This document shows positions 9,686 through 17,813 of a stretch of DNA of 38,576 nucleotides, one piece after another (the first letter of the stretch is position 1; every line of letters starts with the position of its first letter). Made by a program: the position numbers and the translations under genes. This stretch comes from Candidatus Coprenecus stercoripullorum (GTDB lineage Bacteria; Bacteroidota; Bacteroidia; Bacteroidales; UBA932). The notes below the pieces were generated by a model, which worked only from the letters and a program-made list of their open reading frames with translations, did not search any database and was not told the origin of the DNA. The stretch covers positions 1-38,576 of the forward strand of contig DVLA01000045.1 of assembly GCA_018715745.1 (NCBI GenBank), in the 5' to 3' direction.

Positions 9686-11956
9686 GGCGGCAATAATATC
9701 CATGCAGTCCTGCTCCGTCAGCCCGTCGGCCTTCCTTGTTTTGGGAATCTTGTAATTATGTCCCTGATACTTAATGTACGGGCCGAAACGGCCGTTGAGA
9801 ATCTGCAAGTCCCCATCCAGGTATTCCCTTACGATATGGTTGGCCATACGCGCCGAATGCTCCTCAATAAGCCGGATTGCCGTAGGCAGGTCGATACCGT
9901 ACGGGTCCCCGCCCTTCCCTAAGGATATATAGGAGGAATCGTATTTGATATAGGGGCCGTATTTGCCTTTGGAGGCCACTATTTCCTTTCCATTGTACTC
10001 CCCGACCCTGCGCGGAAGTATAAAGAGCTTCAGCGCCTGGTCTAAAGTCACTGATTCGATCAGCTGTCCCTTGTCAAGCCCGGCAAACTTCTTGTCGGGA
10101 TCGTCATCCTCGCCGAGCTGCACTATGGAGCCGAAACGGCCCATTCTGGCTATAACCACCTTGCCCGATGCAGGGTCAGTGCCGATTACCCTTCTGGCCT
10201 TGATATGCTCCGACTCGGAGACCGTATAAAGCACCTTGTCGTGAAAAGGCTTGTAAAAATCAGCTACCAGTTTGTTCCATACGGCCTTTCCGTCCGCAAT
10301 CCTGTCGAAACCGTCCTCTACCTTTGCCGTAAACCCGTAATCCATAATCGCCGGAAAATTCTTTTCCAGAAAATCAGTCACGAGCATGCCTATGTCTTCC
10401 GGGCAGAGCCTGGCCTTCTCTGAACCGAACGTCTCGGATATGCAAGACCTCGTTATTCCATCCCCCTCGAGTTTGAAAGACTCCACCTTGCGGGAATCCC
10501 CCTTCCTGTCCTGCCTGATTATATACCCTCTCTGATGCAAAGTAGAAATAATAGGCGCATATGTAGACGGCCTCCCTATGCCCAGTTCCTCCATCCTCTT
10601 TACCAGGGCGGCCTCTGAATATCTCGGGGGATGGGAGGTGTACCTTTCAGTAGCGGTAATTTCCCTGCGGGTCATCCCGGTCCCTACCGACAGGGGGGGG
10701 AGCAGTGCAGAATCGTCATTATCCGCATCATCATCGGAAGACTCCATATAAAGTTTGAGAAAACCGTCAAAAAGCACCTGAGTTCCGGAAGCGGCGAAAA
10801 GGTGGCTAATCCTGTCCCCTCCTATTTCCATATCCGTCTTCTCCAGGCGCGCCTGCGCCATTTGGGAAGCGACTGTCCTCTTCCAGATAAGGTCGTACAG
10901 CTTTTTCTCGGCCGCCGTCCCCTGAATGCCGACTGTAGAAATGAAAGTAGGCCTTATCGCCTCATGGGCTTCCTGGGCTCCCTTGACCCTGGTCTTGTAC
11001 TGCCTTGCCTTATGGTACTTTTTCCCGTAATTTTCCTCTATCCATGCCTTGGCCGCCCCGATTGCCAGTCCCGAAAGATTGGTAGAGTCCGTACGCATGT
11101 AGGTAATATGCCCGGATTCGTAAAGGCGCTGGGCCACAGCCATGGTCTGGCTTACGGAGAAGCCGCATTTGCGCGAAGCCTCCTGCTGCAGCGAGGATGT
11201 TGTGAACGGCGGAGCGGGAGAGCGCATGACCTCCTTTTTGTCGGCAGATACTATCGAAAATGCCGAATCCCTGCACTTTCCGAGAAAGTCCATGACCTCT
11301 TCAGCTGTCTCAAACTTAGTATCCAGAATTCCCTTCACCGTAACATCGGCCTTGCCGTCGGGAGAAAACAGGCCTTCTATCCTGTAATATCTTCCGGGGC
11401 GGAATGCCGTTATCTCCCTTTCCCTCTCCACGACCAGCCGCAGAGCTACCGACTGTACGCGGCCGGCCGACAGGGACGGCTTGATTTTTTTCCAGAGAAT
11501 GGGCGAAAGCTCGAAACCCACAAGACGGTCTATGACCCTGCGGGCCTGCTGGGCCATAACCAGGTTCATATCCACATCCCTTGGCGACTTTACGGCATTA
11601 AGTATGGCGTCCTTGGTTATTTCGTGAAAAACGATTCTCCTGGTCTTTTCCTTTGGCAGCTTCAGGACTTCCTGCAGATGCCATGCTATCGCCTCCCCTT
11701 CACGGTCCTCATCGGAAGCAAGCCAGACTGTGGATGCCGTTCCCGCCGCATCCTTCAGGGACGCCACTACCTTTTTCTTGTCAGGCGATATTTCGTACTC
11801 GGGAATGAAGCCATGCTCTATGTCTATTCCGAGGTTCTTCTTGGAAAGATCCCTGATATGCCCGAAACTCGAGCACACGGTATAGTTGTCCCCAAGTATT
11901 TTCCCTATAGTCTTAGCTTTTGCAGGCGACTCGACAATAACCAAATTCTCAACCAT
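9665..11956 (-). CDS. topA: DNA topoisomerase I (type IA)
   Basis: The 763-residue enzyme relaxes negative supercoils by cutting one strand. The Toprim domain shows VESPAKAKTIGKIL with Glu9 and the acidic triad region SDEDREGE (81-88). The nucleophile is Tyr286 in TYMRTDSTNLS. The C-terminus has no cysteine-pair zinc ribbons; it carries glycine-rich topoisomerase C-terminal repeats (for example KYGPYIKYDSSYISLG and RFGPYIKYQGHNYKI), as expected in Bacteroidota. It is transcribed alone on minus, divergent from the PBP1A gene and convergent with the serine hydrolase gene. The ATG gives the canonical MVENLVIVESPAKA start. Confidence 0.97.
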   Translation of the reverse strand: MVENLVIVESPAKAKTIGKILGDNYTVCSSFGHIRDLSKKNLGIDIEHGFIPEYEISPDKKKVVASLKDAAGTASTVWLASDEDREGEAIAWHLQEVLKLPKEKTRRIVFHEITKDAILNAVKSPRDVDMNLVMAQQARRVIDRLVGFELSPILWKKIKPSLSAGRVQSVALRLVVEREREITAFRPGRYYRIEGLFSPDGKADVTVKGILDTKFETAEEVMDFLGKCRDSAFSIVSADKKEVMRSPAPPFTTSSLQQEASRKCGFSVSQTMAVAQRLYESGHITYMRTDSTNLSGLAIGAAKAWIEENYGKKYHKARQYKTRVKGAQEAHEAIRPTFISTVGIQGTAAEKKLYDLIWKRTVASQMAQARLEKTDMEIGGDRISHLFAASGTQVLFDGFLKLYMESSDDDADNDDSALLPPLSVGTGMTRREITATERYTSHPPRYSEAALVKRMEELGIGRPSTYAPIISTLHQRGYIIRQDRKGDSRKVESFKLEGDGITRSCISETFGSEKARLCPEDIGMLVTDFLEKNFPAIMDYGFTAKVEDGFDRIADGKAVWNKLVADFYKPFHDKVLYTVSESEHIKARRVIGTDPASGKVVIARMGRFGSIVQLGEDDDPDKKFAGLDKGQLIESVTLDQALKLFILPRRVGEYNGKEIVASKGKYGPYIKYDSSYISLGKGGDPYGIDLPTAIRLIEEHSARMANHIVREYLDGDLQILNGRFGPYIKYQGHNYKIPKTRKADGLTEQDCMDIIAASRGRKK

Positions 11957-11988
11957 AAATATCCCCTTTCAAAATTGGAACGAAAGTG

Positions 11989-12021
11989 CAAAGTAAAGGA
12001 TAATGTAAGATAAAAACCAAA
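11989..12021 (-). promoter_or_regulatory. Possible topA promoter (-33/-7 type)
   Basis: Read on minus, TTTG (12021-12018) is followed after 21 bases by TTACTTTG (11996-11989), seven of eight bases of the Bacteroidota -7 consensus TAnnTTTG. It lies 32 bases before the topA ATG. The spacing is slightly long, so this is a tentative call. Confidence 0.35.
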
Positions 12022-12058
12022 TTTTATCTAAATTCGCAACATTATTAGAAGCATAGAG

Positions 12059-14419
12059 ATGAAGAAAAAAACCAGGGGAAGGATTGTCGCGGCCTTATGG
12101 TGCATAGTATTTATTCCTGTTGCCATATTGCTGATTTTCATAGCGTGTGTAGGTATTTTCGCAGAGATTCCCTCTTTCGAGGAACTTGAAAACCCGAAAA
12201 GTTATCTGGCAACCGAACTCATATCAGAAGACGGCAAGGTACTGTCCACATACCATATCGAAAACAGGACCCATGTCGGTTATCGGGATCTGGCCCCGAG
12301 CCTTGTCGATGCCGCCATTGCAACTGAGGATATCAGGTTTTATTCGCACAGCGGAATAGACTTCCGCAGTCTCGTCAGGGTAGGTGTAAAAAGCATACTC
12401 CTCGGGCACACCCGTTCCGGAGGAGGAGGAAGTACAATAACGCAGCAGCTGGCAAAAACCCTGTTTCCGAGAGACACGGAAGGCGGGAAGTTCCCCGGCC
12501 AGGCACAGTTCAAACTGGTGGTAAGCAAATTCAAGGAATGGATTACCGCCGTAAAGCTCGAAAGGAATTACACCAAAGACGAAATCATGGCCATGTATAT
12601 GAACGCCATATTCTTCGGCAGCAATGCCTATGGGATACAGGCTGCTTCAAATACATATTTCGGCAAGGAGCCGTGGGAGCTCAAGACGGAGGAAAGCGCC
12701 GTACTGGTAGGAGTCGTGAACAAGCCTACCAGATTCAACCCTGTACTCAATTACGACCTTTCCATAGAAAGGAGAAACCATGTACTCAACCAGATGTGCA
12801 AGTACGGCTTCCTGTCGAGGGCAGAGGCTGACTCCCTGATATCTTTACCCATAATACTGAATTATAAAGAGAAAGACCACAATTCCGGCCAAGCCCCGTA
12901 TTTCAGGGACATGCTCAGGAAATACATGACGGCCGGCATACCTGACAGGGACGACTATACGTTCAAGGAAGATTTCATTGCAGACAGCACACTGTGGGAG
13001 GAGGACCCGCTTTACGGCTGGATACACAAGAACCTCAAACCCGACGGATCGGAATACAGTCTTGACAAAGACGGGCTTAAGATATACACCACGATAAACT
13101 CCAGAATGCAGCGGTACGCCGAAGAAGCCATAGATGAACACCTCGGGAAAAATCTCCAGCCGGCCCTGTTTTCCGAACTCAGGGGCAATCCGAACAGGCC
13201 TTTCGCCAGGGAAGTACCGTCGGAACTGAGCGAGACGCTTATGGCGCAGGCAAGAAAGTGGAGCGACAGGTACAGGAACATGAAAAGCGCAGGTGCCTCC
13301 GAGAAAGAGATAAGGGAAGCCTTCGGCAGGAAAGTGCGGATGAGAGTATTCGCATGGAACGAAAACCGGTATGCCGATACAACCATGACTCCGGATGACT
13401 CCATAAGATATTACAAGTCTCTCCTCCGCTCTGCCTTCATAGCCATGGAGCCTTCTACCGGACACGTCAAAGCCTATGTGGGTGGGCCTGACTACAGGTA
13501 CTTCAAATACGACAATGCAAGGCAGGGCAAAAGGCAGGTAGGTTCCACCATCAAGCCGTTCCTCTATACCCTGGCCATGCAGGAAGGGTATTACCCTTGC
13601 GACAGGGTGCTGAACGTGCCGCAGACATTTGTGCTTGCGGACACCACATGGACTCCCAAGAGCGAGGACAGGGCCGAATGGATAGGCAAAAGCGTAACCC
13701 TCAAATGGGGCCTGACCAGAAGCAGCAATAATATCTCAGCCTATCTTATAAAGCAGTTCGGGCCTGAAGCCATGGTGGAAATGTGCAGAAAACTGGGCAT
13801 AACGTCCTATCTCGCCCCTTACCCGTCGCTCTGCCTCGGCCCTGCCGACATCACCCTGCTTGAGATGGTAGGGGCCTACAATACATACCCGAGCCGCGGA
13901 GTACACGTAGAACCGATGTTCGTAACGCGGATAGAGGACAAGGAAGGGAATGTACTCGGCATCTTCACCCCGCGTAAAAGAGAAGCGGTAAGTGAAGCTA
14001 CGGCATACCTGATGGTAAATCTCCTGCAGGGTGTGGTAAATGAAGGTACGGCAGGCAGACTGAGGTTCAGGTACAATCTTCCCGGACAGATTGCCGGCAA
14101 GACCGGGACTACGAACGACAAGTCGGACGGGTGGTTTATGGGATTCACCCCCACCCTCACCGCCGGGCTGTGGGTCGGGGCCGAAGACAGGCAGGTTCAT
14201 TTCGACAGCATGGCAATGGGACAGGGGGCGAATACGGCCCTGCCCATCTGGGGGCTGTTCATGCAGAAAGTATATGCAGACGGGACGTTGGGAGTATCTC
14301 CGGATGACAGGTTCATTGTCCCGCCCGGCATAAGCTTCAATACGGACTGCGACGGCAGCGACAATGACGCGACTGTCGAGGAACTCCGGGATGCAGAAGA
14401 CTCGTTCTTCAATTTTTAA
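12059..14419 (+). CDS. Penicillin-binding protein 1A (bifunctional transglycosylase/transpeptidase)
   Basis: The 786-residue class A PBP polymerises lipid II and crosslinks the stem peptides. One N-terminal membrane anchor (about 11-34) is followed by the GT51 domain, with catalytic Glu90 in ATEDIRFYSHSGID and the GGSTITQQLAKTLF motif (123-136). The transpeptidase domain has Ser496-x-x-Lys499 (STIK), Ser555-Ser-Asn557 and Lys681-Thr-Gly683. All catalytic motifs are intact, and the C-terminus has only a short acidic tail ending in NF. The gene is divergent from topA and heads a wall-synthesis group continued by ddl 53 bases downstream. A weak -7-like TAAATTCG lies at 12029-12036. Confidence 0.95.
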   Translation: MKKKTRGRIVAALWCIVFIPVAILLIFIACVGIFAEIPSFEELENPKSYLATELISEDGKVLSTYHIENRTHVGYRDLAPSLVDAAIATEDIRFYSHSGIDFRSLVRVGVKSILLGHTRSGGGGSTITQQLAKTLFPRDTEGGKFPGQAQFKLVVSKFKEWITAVKLERNYTKDEIMAMYMNAIFFGSNAYGIQAASNTYFGKEPWELKTEESAVLVGVVNKPTRFNPVLNYDLSIERRNHVLNQMCKYGFLSRAEADSLISLPIILNYKEKDHNSGQAPYFRDMLRKYMTAGIPDRDDYTFKEDFIADSTLWEEDPLYGWIHKNLKPDGSEYSLDKDGLKIYTTINSRMQRYAEEAIDEHLGKNLQPALFSELRGNPNRPFAREVPSELSETLMAQARKWSDRYRNMKSAGASEKEIREAFGRKVRMRVFAWNENRYADTTMTPDDSIRYYKSLLRSAFIAMEPSTGHVKAYVGGPDYRYFKYDNARQGKRQVGSTIKPFLYTLAMQEGYYPCDRVLNVPQTFVLADTTWTPKSEDRAEWIGKSVTLKWGLTRSSNNISAYLIKQFGPEAMVEMCRKLGITSYLAPYPSLCLGPADITLLEMVGAYNTYPSRGVHVEPMFVTRIEDKEGNVLGIFTPRKREAVSEATAYLMVNLLQGVVNEGTAGRLRFRYNLPGQIAGKTGTTNDKSDGWFMGFTPTLTAGLWVGAEDRQVHFDSMAMGQGANTALPIWGLFMQKVYADGTLGVSPDDRFIVPPGISFNTDCDGSDNDATVEELRDAEDSFFNF

Positions 14420-14455
14420 ATAACACAGGCTGCAAGCCGGGGTGCAACATAATTG

Positions 14456-14468
14456 TAAACTAAGTTTA
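14456..14468. promoter_or_regulatory. 13-base dyad just upstream of ddl
   Basis: TAAACT-A-AGTTTA is a perfect inverted repeat ending 4 bases before the ddl start codon. Its right half also resembles a -7 box (TAAGTTTA, 14461-14468), but no -33 element is visible. It could be an operator, a weak internal promoter or chance in AT-rich spacer. Confidence 0.2.
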
Positions 14469-14472
14469 AAAT

Positions 14473-15435
14473 ATGGTAGCTGTAGTTTATGGCGGGTTTT
14501 CCTCCGAAGCGGAGATTTCCGTCCAGAGCGGTAAAAGCGTAGCCTCCTGGCTGAGGGATGCCGGCTACGAGGTATGCGAAGTCCTGTTGGAAAAAGACTG
14601 CTGGAAGGCAGTAACCCCTTACGGGGATTTCCCTGTAGACAAAAACGACTTCTCGTTTACCGCCGGAGGTGTAAAGACGGTTTTCGACAATGTTTTAATA
14701 ATGATACACGGGAATCCCGGTGAGAACGGGATTCTCCAGGCCTATTTCGAACTTCTTGGCATCCCGTATACGGGATGCCGGTCACTGTGTGCGGCCATAG
14801 CCTTTGACAAATATGCCTGCAAATGTTTCCTGCGGGATTCCGGGGTGTCCCTTGCGGATGACATATTTTTACGCAAGGGTGACAGATACAGTCCGGATGG
14901 CATAATCGGCAGGCTCGGACTCCCGGTATTCGTAAAGCCGACAAACGGCGGGTCGAGTTTCGGGACCACCAAGGTAAAGGACGCATGCGACATAGATGAG
15001 GCAATCGCGTCGGCCTTTGCCGAAGGAGATACGGTGATTATCGAGAAAGCCGTATCCGGCAGGGAGATAGACTGCGGCGTATACAGTGACGGAAATGGCG
15101 TACACGCCCTGCCGCTGACAGAAATAATCCCCGAAAACGAATTTTTCGACTACGAAGCCAAATATCTCGGCAAAAGCCGGGAAATATGCCCTGCTGAAAT
15201 GGACGGGGAACTTGCGGGAAGAATCTCCGATACGGCGGTTAAAATCTACAACAGGCTCGGATGCTCCGGTCTGGTACGCATGGATTTCATCGTCACCGGC
15301 AATGGGGAAATCTATTTTCTCGAACTCAATCCGAATCCCGGCATGACATCCGAAAGCATAGTCCCCAAAATGGTAAGGGCCGCAGGCATGGAAATGAAGG
15401 ATTTTCTCAGATCCGTAATGGAGGCCAGGAAATGA
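14473..15435 (+). CDS. ddl: D-alanine--D-alanine ligase
   Basis: The 320-residue ATP-grasp enzyme joins two D-Ala for the peptidoglycan stem. Visible motifs are VYGGFSSEAEIS at the N-terminus, HGNPGENGILQ, the ATP-binding FVKPTNGGSSFG, and ELNPNPGMTSES near the C-terminus for Mg2+ binding. The specificity residue aligned to E. coli DdlB Tyr216 is Tyr231 in EAKY, which favours D-Ala over D-lactate, so no vancomycin-resistance-type ligase is indicated. The start follows an A-rich leader with no Shine-Dalgarno sequence. It ends at an ATGA junction with prmC. Confidence 0.96.
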   Translation: MVAVVYGGFSSEAEISVQSGKSVASWLRDAGYEVCEVLLEKDCWKAVTPYGDFPVDKNDFSFTAGGVKTVFDNVLIMIHGNPGENGILQAYFELLGIPYTGCRSLCAAIAFDKYACKCFLRDSGVSLADDIFLRKGDRYSPDGIIGRLGLPVFVKPTNGGSSFGTTKVKDACDIDEAIASAFAEGDTVIIEKAVSGREIDCGVYSDGNGVHALPLTEIIPENEFFDYEAKYLGKSREICPAEMDGELAGRISDTAVKIYNRLGCSGLVRMDFIVTGNGEIYFLELNPNPGMTSESIVPKMVRAAGMEMKDFLRSVMEARK

Positions 15436-16334
15436 CCCGCAAAGAATTCATAACAAAAGCCATCGACGCCCTGTCCTCCACTTACTCCCTCGGAGAGTCA
15501 AAGGCCATTGCGATAAGGATTCTTACACACTACCTCGGCCTGAGCGAATACGAATATTATATGGAGCAGAACGTCCCGATTCCCAAATCAGGACAGACGC
15601 CTCTGCTGAAAGCCCTCGACGAACTTCTCGAAGACAGGCCCGTCCAGTATATTATCGGATATGCAGATTTTGCCGGACACGCATTCAATGTCTCGGAAGC
15701 CGTCCTTATTCCCCGCCCAGAGACAGAGCAACTTTGCAGGATCATAACCGGAGAATGGAAAAAATCCGGATACACCTCGTTGAGAATACTGGACGCATGT
15801 ACCGGGTCAGGCTGCATCGCCTATACACTGGCCTGCTCTTTCCCGAAGTCGTCCGTATTCGCCTGCGACAACAGCCCGGAAGCGCTTGAAGTGGCCATGG
15901 GCCAGAAAGTATTCATAGACGGGCAGCACAGGCAGCCCTTAGAAAACATCCCGGTCTTTTTCCAGTATGACATACTGTCCGGCGTCCCTGAAGACAACGG
16001 CTCCGTACCCAATATCGAAGATCTGGATATCCTTGTCTCCAATCCCCCTTACGTCCTCGAAAGCGAAAAGGAATTCATGAAGGCGAATGTACTGGAATAT
16101 GAGCCTGCTTCCGCCCTGTTTGTGCCGGACAGCGACCCCCTCAGATTCTACAGGCCGCTTGCGGAATGGGCGGAAAAACTCCTGAAGACTGGCGGCAGGG
16201 GCTATTTCGAAATCAATGAGGCAATGTCCGAGAAAGTGGCCGGGCTCGTAGAAGGCTGCGGGTTCAGCGAAGTAGAAATACTGGACGACATACACAACAG
16301 GCACAGATTCGTAAGTTTTACAAAATGGTTCTGA
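15432..16334 (+). CDS. prmC: Peptide chain release factor N5-glutamine methyltransferase
   Basis: The 300-residue SAM-dependent enzyme methylates the GGQ glutamine of release factors RF1 and RF2. The frame is open upstream to 15261 inside ddl, but ATG 15432 gives the normal family N-terminus and an ATGA overlap, with GGAGG 7 bases before it. The N-terminal helical domain covers about 1-90. The SAM-binding motif is DACTGSGCIAYTLA, and the substrate-glutamine motif NPPY sits in LVSNPPYVLESE. The spread-out acidic loop and the C-terminal RHRFVSFTKWF are typical. The gene sits between ddl and the partner-switch pair. Confidence 0.95.
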   Translation: MTRKEFITKAIDALSSTYSLGESKAIAIRILTHYLGLSEYEYYMEQNVPIPKSGQTPLLKALDELLEDRPVQYIIGYADFAGHAFNVSEAVLIPRPETEQLCRIITGEWKKSGYTSLRILDACTGSGCIAYTLACSFPKSSVFACDNSPEALEVAMGQKVFIDGQHRQPLENIPVFFQYDILSGVPEDNGSVPNIEDLDILVSNPPYVLESEKEFMKANVLEYEPASALFVPDSDPLRFYRPLAEWAEKLLKTGGRGYFEINEAMSEKVAGLVEGCGFSEVEILDDIHNRHRFVSFTKWF

Positions 16335-16335
16335 C

Positions 16336-16752
16336 ATGGCATGCAGAAAAAACATAACGTTAAGGAACAATGTGGGAGAACTCCGCCGGCTTTCCTGTTT
16401 CGTGGAAAGCCTCTGCAGGGAAGGCGGCGCCGGTAAAAACACAGCCATGAACATAGGACTTGCAATGGAAGAAGCCGTAGCCAATATCATTTTCTACGCC
16501 TACCCCAAGAATACGGAAGGGGAAATCATCATATCCGCCTGCCTTGACAACGGAGTACTGTCCTTCAGAATAACCGATACCGGCATACCTTTCGACCCTA
16601 CGGACAAAAAAGAGGCCGACATAGACCTTCCGGCGGAACAACGCAGGATAGGAGGGCTCGGTATACATATAGTAAGAAAAATAATGGATACCGTCTCGTA
16701 CATGCGCACTGACGGGAAAAACATATTGACCCTCGGCAAAAGAATATCATGA
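16336..16752 (+). CDS. Anti-sigma regulatory factor-like serine kinase (RsbW/SpoIIAB type GHKL ATPase)
   Basis: The 138-residue protein is a small HATPase_c protein of the RsbW type, which binds a partner and phosphorylates an STAS-domain antagonist. The N box is MEEAVANIIFYAYP with Asn50, the G1 box is DTGIPFDP (81-88), and the G2 box is GGLGIHIVRKIMD (106-118). It starts one base after the prmC stop and overlaps the STAS gene by ATGA, so kinase and antagonist are made together. No sigma factor or SpoIIE/PP2C phosphatase is in the window. Its output target is unknown, and in this phylum it need not be a sigma factor. Confidence 0.88.
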   Translation: MACRKNITLRNNVGELRRLSCFVESLCREGGAGKNTAMNIGLAMEEAVANIIFYAYPKNTEGEIIISACLDNGVLSFRITDTGIPFDPTDKKEADIDLPAEQRRIGGLGIHIVRKIMDTVSYMRTDGKNILTLGKRIS

Positions 16753-17057
16753 ATATGGAACTTGTCATAACAACCGAATCCAACAAGACCATGGCCGCCG
16801 TCACAGGCAGGCTGGACGCCACAAATTCCGAAGAATTCGAACAGAAGATGCAGCCTATGCTTTCGGGGGAAAATCCGGACATTACCTTAGACTGCAGCAA
16901 GCTCGACTACATATCCAGTTCAGGGCTGCGGCTTTTCCTGATACTCCAGAAAAGCGTAAATACAAGAAACGGAAAAATGACAATAAGGAACCTCAAGCCC
17001 GAAATCAAGGAGATTTTCGACATGACAGGCTTCTCTACAATCATGCAGATAGGCTAA
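16749..17057 (+). CDS. STAS-domain anti-sigma factor antagonist (RsbV/SpoIIAA type)
   Basis: The 102-residue single STAS domain carries the phospho-acceptor motif YISSSGLRLF. By alignment to RsbV (DSTG), Ser57 is the likely phosphorylation site. In the family, the unphosphorylated form binds the RsbW-like kinase and frees its other partner. ATGA overlap with the kinase gene makes the pairing secure. The 3' end overlaps convergent ispD by 4 bases. Confidence 0.9.
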   Translation: MNMELVITTESNKTMAAVTGRLDATNSEEFEQKMQPMLSGENPDITLDCSKLDYISSSGLRLFLILQKSVNTRNGKMTIRNLKPEIKEIFDMTGFSTIMQIG

Positions 17058-17731
17058 AGAGCCTGGAGAAGCCGGGACGCGAACTCAATATCGGACGGGA
17101 AAGTAAGTTTGATATTGGTGCGTTCGCCCGGGGTGAAATGCAGGGGTACGCCATACCTTTCCACCACTGATGCGTCATCCGTAAATGCCGGGTCGTACGG
17201 CTGGCAGTATGCCGCCTTGAGGATTTCCGAATGGAATACCTGCGGAGTCTGCACGGTAACCAGCCCGGCCCTGTCCACCGTCACGGAAGAGCTGCCGGAA
17301 ATGCGCCTTACCGAATCCGGCACCTCGACAACAGGTACAACTGCCGGATACCGCATCCCGAGATCAAACAAGGACAACAGCATGTCTACGGATACCAAGG
17401 GCCTGACGGCATCATGCACGGCCACGGATGCCCCGTCCGGCACATGGTCGAGGGCATTCTTCACGGAATGGAAACGGGTCAGCCCGCCGGTAACAAGAAT
17501 ATGCCTGAAAACAAAATTTTCCCGCCTGCAGTACTGCTTCCACAACTCCCTCATCGACGGGCTGACCGCTATTATCACACCGACATTAAAAGGCAGTGAG
17601 GCAAACAGTTCCACCGTTCTTCTCAATACAGGCCTGCCGCACAGATCCCGCATCTGCTTGGGCACATCCCCTCCCATTCTGCTGCCGCTTCCCCCTGCGG
17701 GTATAATGACATAACATGGTCTTCTTTCCAT
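17054..17731 (-). CDS. ispD: 2-C-methyl-D-erythritol 4-phosphate cytidylyltransferase
   Basis: The 225-residue enzyme couples CTP to MEP in the non-mevalonate isoprenoid pathway, which feeds undecaprenyl phosphate and quinones. The nucleotide-binding loop PAGGSGSRMGGDVPKQ spans residues 11-26, with Lys25 as the conserved lysine. VAVHDAVRPLVS and FTDDASVVE are the other family motifs. It is transcribed alone on minus, divergent from purH with an 82-base spacer and convergent with the STAS gene. Isoprenoid supply fits the surrounding wall genes, though no direct coupling is visible. Confidence 0.95.
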   Translation of the reverse strand: MERRPCYVIIPAGGSGSRMGGDVPKQMRDLCGRPVLRRTVELFASLPFNVGVIIAVSPSMRELWKQYCRRENFVFRHILVTGGLTRFHSVKNALDHVPDGASVAVHDAVRPLVSVDMLLSLFDLGMRYPAVVPVVEVPDSVRRISGSSSVTVDRAGLVTVQTPQVFHSEILKAAYCQPYDPAFTDDASVVERYGVPLHFTPGERTNIKLTFPSDIEFASRLLQAL

Positions 17732-17749
17732 ACCGGCTGATTTTTTTCA

Positions 17750-17757
17750 CAAATGTA
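17750..17757 (-). promoter_or_regulatory. Putative ispD -7 box
   Basis: On minus this reads TACATTTG, a perfect match to TAnnTTTG, 18 bases before the ispD ATG. No TTTG is seen at the -33 position, so the call rests on the -7 box and its location in the divergent spacer. Confidence 0.4.
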
Positions 17758-17813
17758 GTCTTTTCTAACATATTTATTACTATTTTTACAGTCTGAACAC
17801 AACAAATAACAAA

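Noticed and set aside
9665-10100. TopA seems to lack zinc-ribbon domains
   Set aside because: Glycine-rich C-terminal repeats in place of C4 zinc ribbons are normal in Bacteroidota TopA; the gene is not truncated.
10631-12013. 460-residue open frame on plus, opposite topA
   Set aside because: It lies wholly over topA, has no recognisable domain, and is rich in shadow-frame residues (Arg, Gly, Cys, His). Codon bias of topA explains it.
15142-15168. Possible vancomycin-resistance-type ligase
   Set aside because: Tyr231 in EAKY matches the D-Ala-D-Ala ligase type rather than D-lactate-adding ligases, and no vanH or vanX neighbour is present.
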